DNA of 64,000 nucleotides from Desulfitobacterium chlororespirans DSM 11544 (GTDB lineage: Bacteria > Bacillota > Desulfitobacteriia > Desulfitobacteriales > Desulfitobacteriaceae), in the NCBI RefSeq assembly GCF_900143285.1, contig NZ_FRDN01000007.1:100371-164370 (forward strand), written 5' to 3'. The notes under the pieces were generated by a model. It saw nothing but the letters and a program-made list of their open reading frames with translations, was not told where the DNA came from and ran no database searches. Below are positions 60,843 to 64,000 of the stretch, piece by piece (the first letter of the stretch is position 1; each line of letters begins with the position of its first letter). A program made the position numbers and the translations under genes.

Positions 60843-60882
60843 AAAAAATCCTTCCTTTCGAATAAACGAAAAAGAAGGATTT
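60843..60882 (-). terminator. Terminator of the ABC exporter operon
   Basis: AAATCCTTC/GAAGGATTT stem, followed on the minus strand by TTTTTTAAA, about 100 bases after the ATPase stop. Confidence 0.75.
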
Positions 60883-60973
60883 CTGCGTATTAATTAGGCT
60901 CACTTATATCTATGCTCACCCTTTCATCGCCTCTGGTAAACTGACGACGAACACTTGTAAATTGAAAATAGCA

Positions 60974-61639
60974 TCAAACAATTTCGCCGTCATTAATTGT
61001 TATTATCTTATTCGCATAGTTTGCCGTTTTGTTGTCGTGGGTCACGATCAAAATTGTTTTCCCTTCCTGATTAATCTGTTTTAACAGCAACAGCAGATTT
61101 TCTCCCGTTTTTTGATCTAACGCGCCAGTTGGCTCATCAGCCAAAATGACTTCTGATTCGCATACCAGAGCTCTGGCGATGGCCGCCCGTTGTTGTTGTC
61201 CACCCGATGTTTCCTGGGGTTTTTTCCGAAGAATACTGTTTATTCCAAGTTTTGAGGCATAATGCATGATTTTTTCCTTTTTTTGTTTAGCCGGTATTTT
61301 CCGATGAAGAAGGGGTAACTCAATATTTTCATAAAGGCTGTAGTCTTTGAGAAGAGCAAAATTCTGAAAAATAAAACTGACCGTATGATTTCGGATATTG
61401 CTTAACGCCCTGTCGGACTGCGAATTTGTTAGAACTCCATTTAAATAATACTCTCCGCTTGTAGGAACATCCATACAACCTAAAATATTTAAGAAGGTAG
61501 ATTTTCCCGAGCCGGAGGGCCCCATAATCGCCAGAAAATCTCCTTTTTCTATGGCCAGATTTATATTATTGAGCGCGATAGTCCGGTAATCGCTTTTGCC
61601 GTAAATCTTATAGATTTCTTTCAGTTCAATGATATTCAT
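60974..61639 (-). CDS. MacB/LolD-type ABC transporter ATP-binding protein
   Basis: 221 residues. Walker A GPSGSGKSTFLNILG, Q-loop FIFQNFALLKDY, signature region QETSGGQQQRAAIARAL, Walker B VILADEPTGALDQ, H-loop VTHDNKTANYA. The usual leucine of LSGGQ is threonine here. It powers the two FtsX-like permeases encoded upstream. ATG 61639 overlaps the permease stop (ATGA). Systems of this type export peptides or extract membrane-active agents. Confidence 0.94.
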   Translation of the reverse strand: MNIIELKEIYKIYGKSDYRTIALNNINLAIEKGDFLAIMGPSGSGKSTFLNILGCMDVPTSGEYYLNGVLTNSQSDRALSNIRNHTVSFIFQNFALLKDYSLYENIELPLLHRKIPAKQKKEKIMHYASKLGINSILRKKPQETSGGQQQRAAIARALVCESEVILADEPTGALDQKTGENLLLLLKQINQEGKTILIVTHDNKTANYANKIITINDGEIV

Positions 61640-62913
61640 CGATCATTGCCTCCTATCATTTCCACCGGTTTTAAGGAATTAACCTTATGAACGGGTAGTA
61701 TCGATGAAAAAAACGTTATCCCCATAATAATGATGATTGACAATAAGACGGTTTCCAGACTGCTATCTTGCATTGGATTTATCATTTCTCCGTCGTTTAT
61801 TGCTTGTTTTACGGCGAGATAATTCATAGTCAAAATAGCTAGACTTGCCAATAATGCGGAAATGGCAATAATAATAAAGTTTTCTTTTATGATTAAAGAT
61901 CGAATATACGCTTTGCTGGCCCCCGTCACCATCCTTATCCCAAATTCTCTCTTCCTGGCTAAAACGGTGGAGACGCTGACGGTAATCAACCCAAAAAGCG
62001 ACATAACCCCCAGGAAGATACAGATGAATAGGTGGCTAAACATAATCTCCCTGTTATTTTGTTTGTAAAGGAGCAGTTCTTCTCTGATCGATTTACACGC
62101 GATTCCGAGGTTCAATTCCTTTGCTTTGTTTTCAATGAGCATGCTGATATTCTCCTGCTCTTCAGTATTGCTGAGGGTATAAAATAACGAGTTGGACTTT
62201 TCCAGTATTGAATTTTCCGAAGACGAAAAAGGGGCAACGAATTTATCGGACAGGCTGACCAGCTTATTGCCGATATAATCATGCTCATTGAACCAACGGC
62301 TGTCATTGCCGATAAAACCGATCACTTTATATTGAATTCCGGTATTGCTGTCTGTTATCATCTGATCCAGTTTTATTATTTGAGAATAAGCTTCGCCAAT
62401 TAATATCGGAATCGTTTTCTGATCCGGATTGAAGTCACTGTCCTGAAAATTCCTGCCCTGGACTATTTGTAATTTTGCTAACTGATATACCCCTTGATCC
62501 ATCTTAATGATCTCGACGGCATGAGGGTATTGCTCCTTAAAGGAGCCTTTGGTTAATTCCTTTCTTTTCGTCAAAAAAGCGTTATCATTCTCAAGTTCTG
62601 CAAAAAAGGTATTTGTTAAGTCGTACCCTCCAAAACCTTCAACTCCCGGCAGGTCATTTATATACTCGGCGAGGGTAAGAAAACTTGACCTGAAGTATTC
62701 GGCATACGTTACGTTGAATAGCGTTAAATGCATTGTTTTATTAATATCTGCGTTGAGATACCTGTTGATTTGATTTTCTTGATAAGAGTTTGTCTTGATA
62801 CCCATAACGGCTGTATGCAACATATAAATAGTAATTGTAAACTGCACGATGAAAAGAATCGTTGTCAGTTTTCTTTTTCCCAAAGACTTTAAGGCAATCT
62901 TAATGGATGGCAT
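61636..62913 (-). CDS. FtsX/MacB-like ABC permease
   Basis: 425 residues: one N-terminal helix (about 15-35), an extracytoplasmic MacB-type domain of about 230 residues, then three C-terminal helices; the FtsX-core is marked by VLARKREFGIRMVTGASKAYIRSLIIKE and the terminal LPVHKVNSLKPVEMIG. ATG 62913 follows GCAGGAGG. Nineteen bases separate it from the other permease, so the transporter may be a heterodimer of two different permeases with one ATPase. Confidence 0.9.
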   Translation of the reverse strand: MPSIKIALKSLGKRKLTTILFIVQFTITIYMLHTAVMGIKTNSYQENQINRYLNADINKTMHLTLFNVTYAEYFRSSFLTLAEYINDLPGVEGFGGYDLTNTFFAELENDNAFLTKRKELTKGSFKEQYPHAVEIIKMDQGVYQLAKLQIVQGRNFQDSDFNPDQKTIPILIGEAYSQIIKLDQMITDSNTGIQYKVIGFIGNDSRWFNEHDYIGNKLVSLSDKFVAPFSSSENSILEKSNSLFYTLSNTEEQENISMLIENKAKELNLGIACKSIREELLLYKQNNREIMFSHLFICIFLGVMSLFGLITVSVSTVLARKREFGIRMVTGASKAYIRSLIIKENFIIIAISALLASLAILTMNYLAVKQAINDGEMINPMQDSSLETVLLSIIIIMGITFFSSILPVHKVNSLKPVEMIGGNDR

Positions 62914-62932
62914 GCTATCCTCCTGCTGGGTT

Positions 62933-64000
62933 TTACTTTCTCATGATTTCAATAGGTTGAATTTTCATAGCTTTGATGATGGGAATGATGGTAGCTGCAA
63001 GAGACGACGCCATGGTGAAAAGGATAGCCGTTAACCAATTAACGTATGTTACAGCTGACGGATAATCCAGCATGTTACTTAAAATTTGGTTTAATAGCAT
63101 ATGTAAAACCAAGGCGATAATGCAGCCTGTCAATAAAACGAGAAACATTTCCGAGAATAACATCATGGCAACCTGAATGTTCGTATGACCAAAAGCCTTT
63201 CTTACCCCAATTTCATATCTTCGGTCATTGATCCAATAGGATGTGATATTAACTAGATTTATTAAGGCTATTACATAAACCAAGAGAGTAAAAATCACCA
63301 AACTATCCTTCTGTGCAAATAAATCAATGATAATATTTTCGCTGCCTGCGTTTAATTCCTCAGCTGTGATCATGGCGTCTTTATCCACTTGAAGGATTTT
63401 ATCCTTCAAGGTATTAAAATCATCCATGGGCAGTTTTTCATCATTATACAAGATCATATTGCAGCCGCTGCTTTCAATTTCGCTCCTGGTACTCTCAGGG
63501 ACTGACGTAAGGGGCATCAATATTCTGGAATCCCATGTCGTGTATTGATTTTTTACACCGATTAAGCCAATCACTTCATACTCTTCGCCCTCAATATCCA
63601 GGTACTTTATGCCATCTCTCTTATGGGTAAGCCCTAAGAGGTTTTTACCGATTAAAATTACGCTGGCTCCTTGATCTATTTCACTTGTTTTAAAATATCT
63701 TCCATCATAATACGGATAAGTCCATTTGGATTCTTTTTGAAAAAAGATAGCGGTTAAGGGATGTTTGGATTTATCTTCGTTAAAATAAAGGGAGTGGTTC
63801 CCTACCATAACGCCGGAATTTACGGAGATATTTTTAATTATTTCTAAATGATCGTCAAAACTGGACTTTTTACTAAAAGCATATGTCATGGCCAAAGCAT
63901 TTTGCGGCGTGGCATTTTCTTTCATTATGGCGGCTTGTTTTAACCCAAATACAGCACTGGTTCCAATGGATATAAGCAATATTGATACGATAAAGCCTAT
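62933..64000 (-). CDS. FtsX/MacB-like ABC permease, partial
   Basis: The frame is open to the right edge, reading IGFIVSILLISIGTSAVFG before the extracytoplasmic domain; the true start lies beyond 64000. Contains a MacB-like periplasmic region, then three helices with the marks RRYEIGVRKAFGHTNIQVAMMLFSEMF and IIPIIKAMKIQPIEIMRK (in pieces). 355 codons are visible. Partner of the permease at 61636. Confidence 0.9.
   Translation of the reverse strand: MGFIVSILLISIGTSAVFGLKQAAIMKENATPQNALAMTYAFSKKSSFDDHLEIIKNISVNSGVMVGNHSLYFNEDKSKHPLTAIFFQKESKWTYPYYDGRYFKTSEIDQGASVILIGKNLLGLTHKRDGIKYLDIEGEEYEVIGLIGVKNQYTTWDSRILMPLTSVPESTRSEIESSGCNMILYNDEKLPMDDFNTLKDKILQVDKDAMITAEELNAGSENIIIDLFAQKDSLVIFTLLVYVIALINLVNITSYWINDRRYEIGVRKAFGHTNIQVAMMLFSEMFLVLLTGCIIALVLHMLLNQILSNMLDYPSAVTYVNWLTAILFTMASSLAATIIPIIKAMKIQPIEIMRK

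Noticed and set aside
1-64000. CRISPR array, tRNA or rRNA genes
   Set aside because: No regularly spaced repeats, and no recognisable tRNA or rRNA sequences were noticed on reading; a dedicated tRNA scan was not possible.

Overview
ORGANISM. The window looks like chromosome from an anaerobic, spore-former-type Firmicute of the Peptococcaceae, most probably Desulfitobacterium (D. hafniense or a close relative). This is inference from gene content: a complex I operon lacking the NADH-input genes nuoEFG, Tat-exported flavoprotein reductases with a separate multihaem cytochrome, a CooA-controlled carbon monoxide dehydrogenase, a DUF3102 protein, Feo iron uptake, and the Firmicute order ftsY / ylxM-ffh-rpsP-khpA-rimM-trmD-rplS-lepB-rbgA-rnhB. 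No rRNA, tRNA or CRISPR array was seen. LAYOUT. 1-4.3 kb (minus): nuoA-B-C-D-H-I-J, with nuoJ cut by the left edge. 4.4-17.9 kb (minus): a housekeeping block for ribosome biogenesis and protein export, interrupted twice. About 0.9 kb of long imperfect palindromes separates khpA from rimM, and a four-gene cluster mtnP-mtnA-class II aldolase-mtaD sits between ftsY and ylxM-ffh. 18-21.6 kb: a tetrahaem cytochrome plus Tat-exported flavoprotein operon with a divergent PucR-type regulator. 21.6-27.2 kb (minus): a FeoB split into two coupled genes, feoA, a chemoreceptor with an FMN-binding lipoprotein, and a DtxR/MntR-type regulator. 27.5-33.6 kb: a short formate-dehydrogenase-like Fe-S protein, then divergent lytS/lytR and cstA, which resemble a pyruvate sensing and uptake unit. 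33.7-35.9 kb: a CDP-alcohol phosphatidyltransferase, a PemK/MazF-type toxin pair and a C_GCAxxG_C_C protein, bounded by a duplicated 3' end of the phosphatidyltransferase gene. 35.9-44.5 kb (minus): a FAD/FMN flavoprotein with a LysR regulator, a membrane chemoreceptor, a zinc phospholipase-C-like protein, and a BlaI/M56 pair fused by deletion to a beheaded MFS transporter. 44.6-49.8 kb (plus): a DUF3102 protein and the CO module cooA, cooF-cooS-cooC. 49.8-54.3 kb (minus): an amino-acid ABC transporter, an alpha/beta hydrolase and a Uma2 protein. 54.4-58.7 kb: a corrinoid-protein activation-type gene whose last 155 bp are duplicated either side of a 3.3 kb cassette holding a two-component system, a repeat-containing secreted protein and a HEPN/MNT pair. 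58.7-64 kb (minus): a frameshifted exported protein, an internally duplicated membrane protein and a MacB-type ABC exporter cut by the right edge. HOW IT FITS TOGETHER. Much of the accessory content concerns anaerobic redox life: complex I without NADH input, soluble-cytochrome fumarate-reductase-like enzymes, CO oxidation and iron uptake. The mtnP-mtnA-aldolase-mtaD cluster fits salvage of the SAM by-products 5'-deoxyadenosine and methylthioadenosine. The most unusual structures are the palindrome array, the split FeoB, and two cassettes that carry toxin-antitoxin-type genes and are bordered by duplicated gene 3' ends with no visible integrase. Start codons were often moved downstream of the longest frame because of clear ribosome binding sites; such choices are explained per gene.
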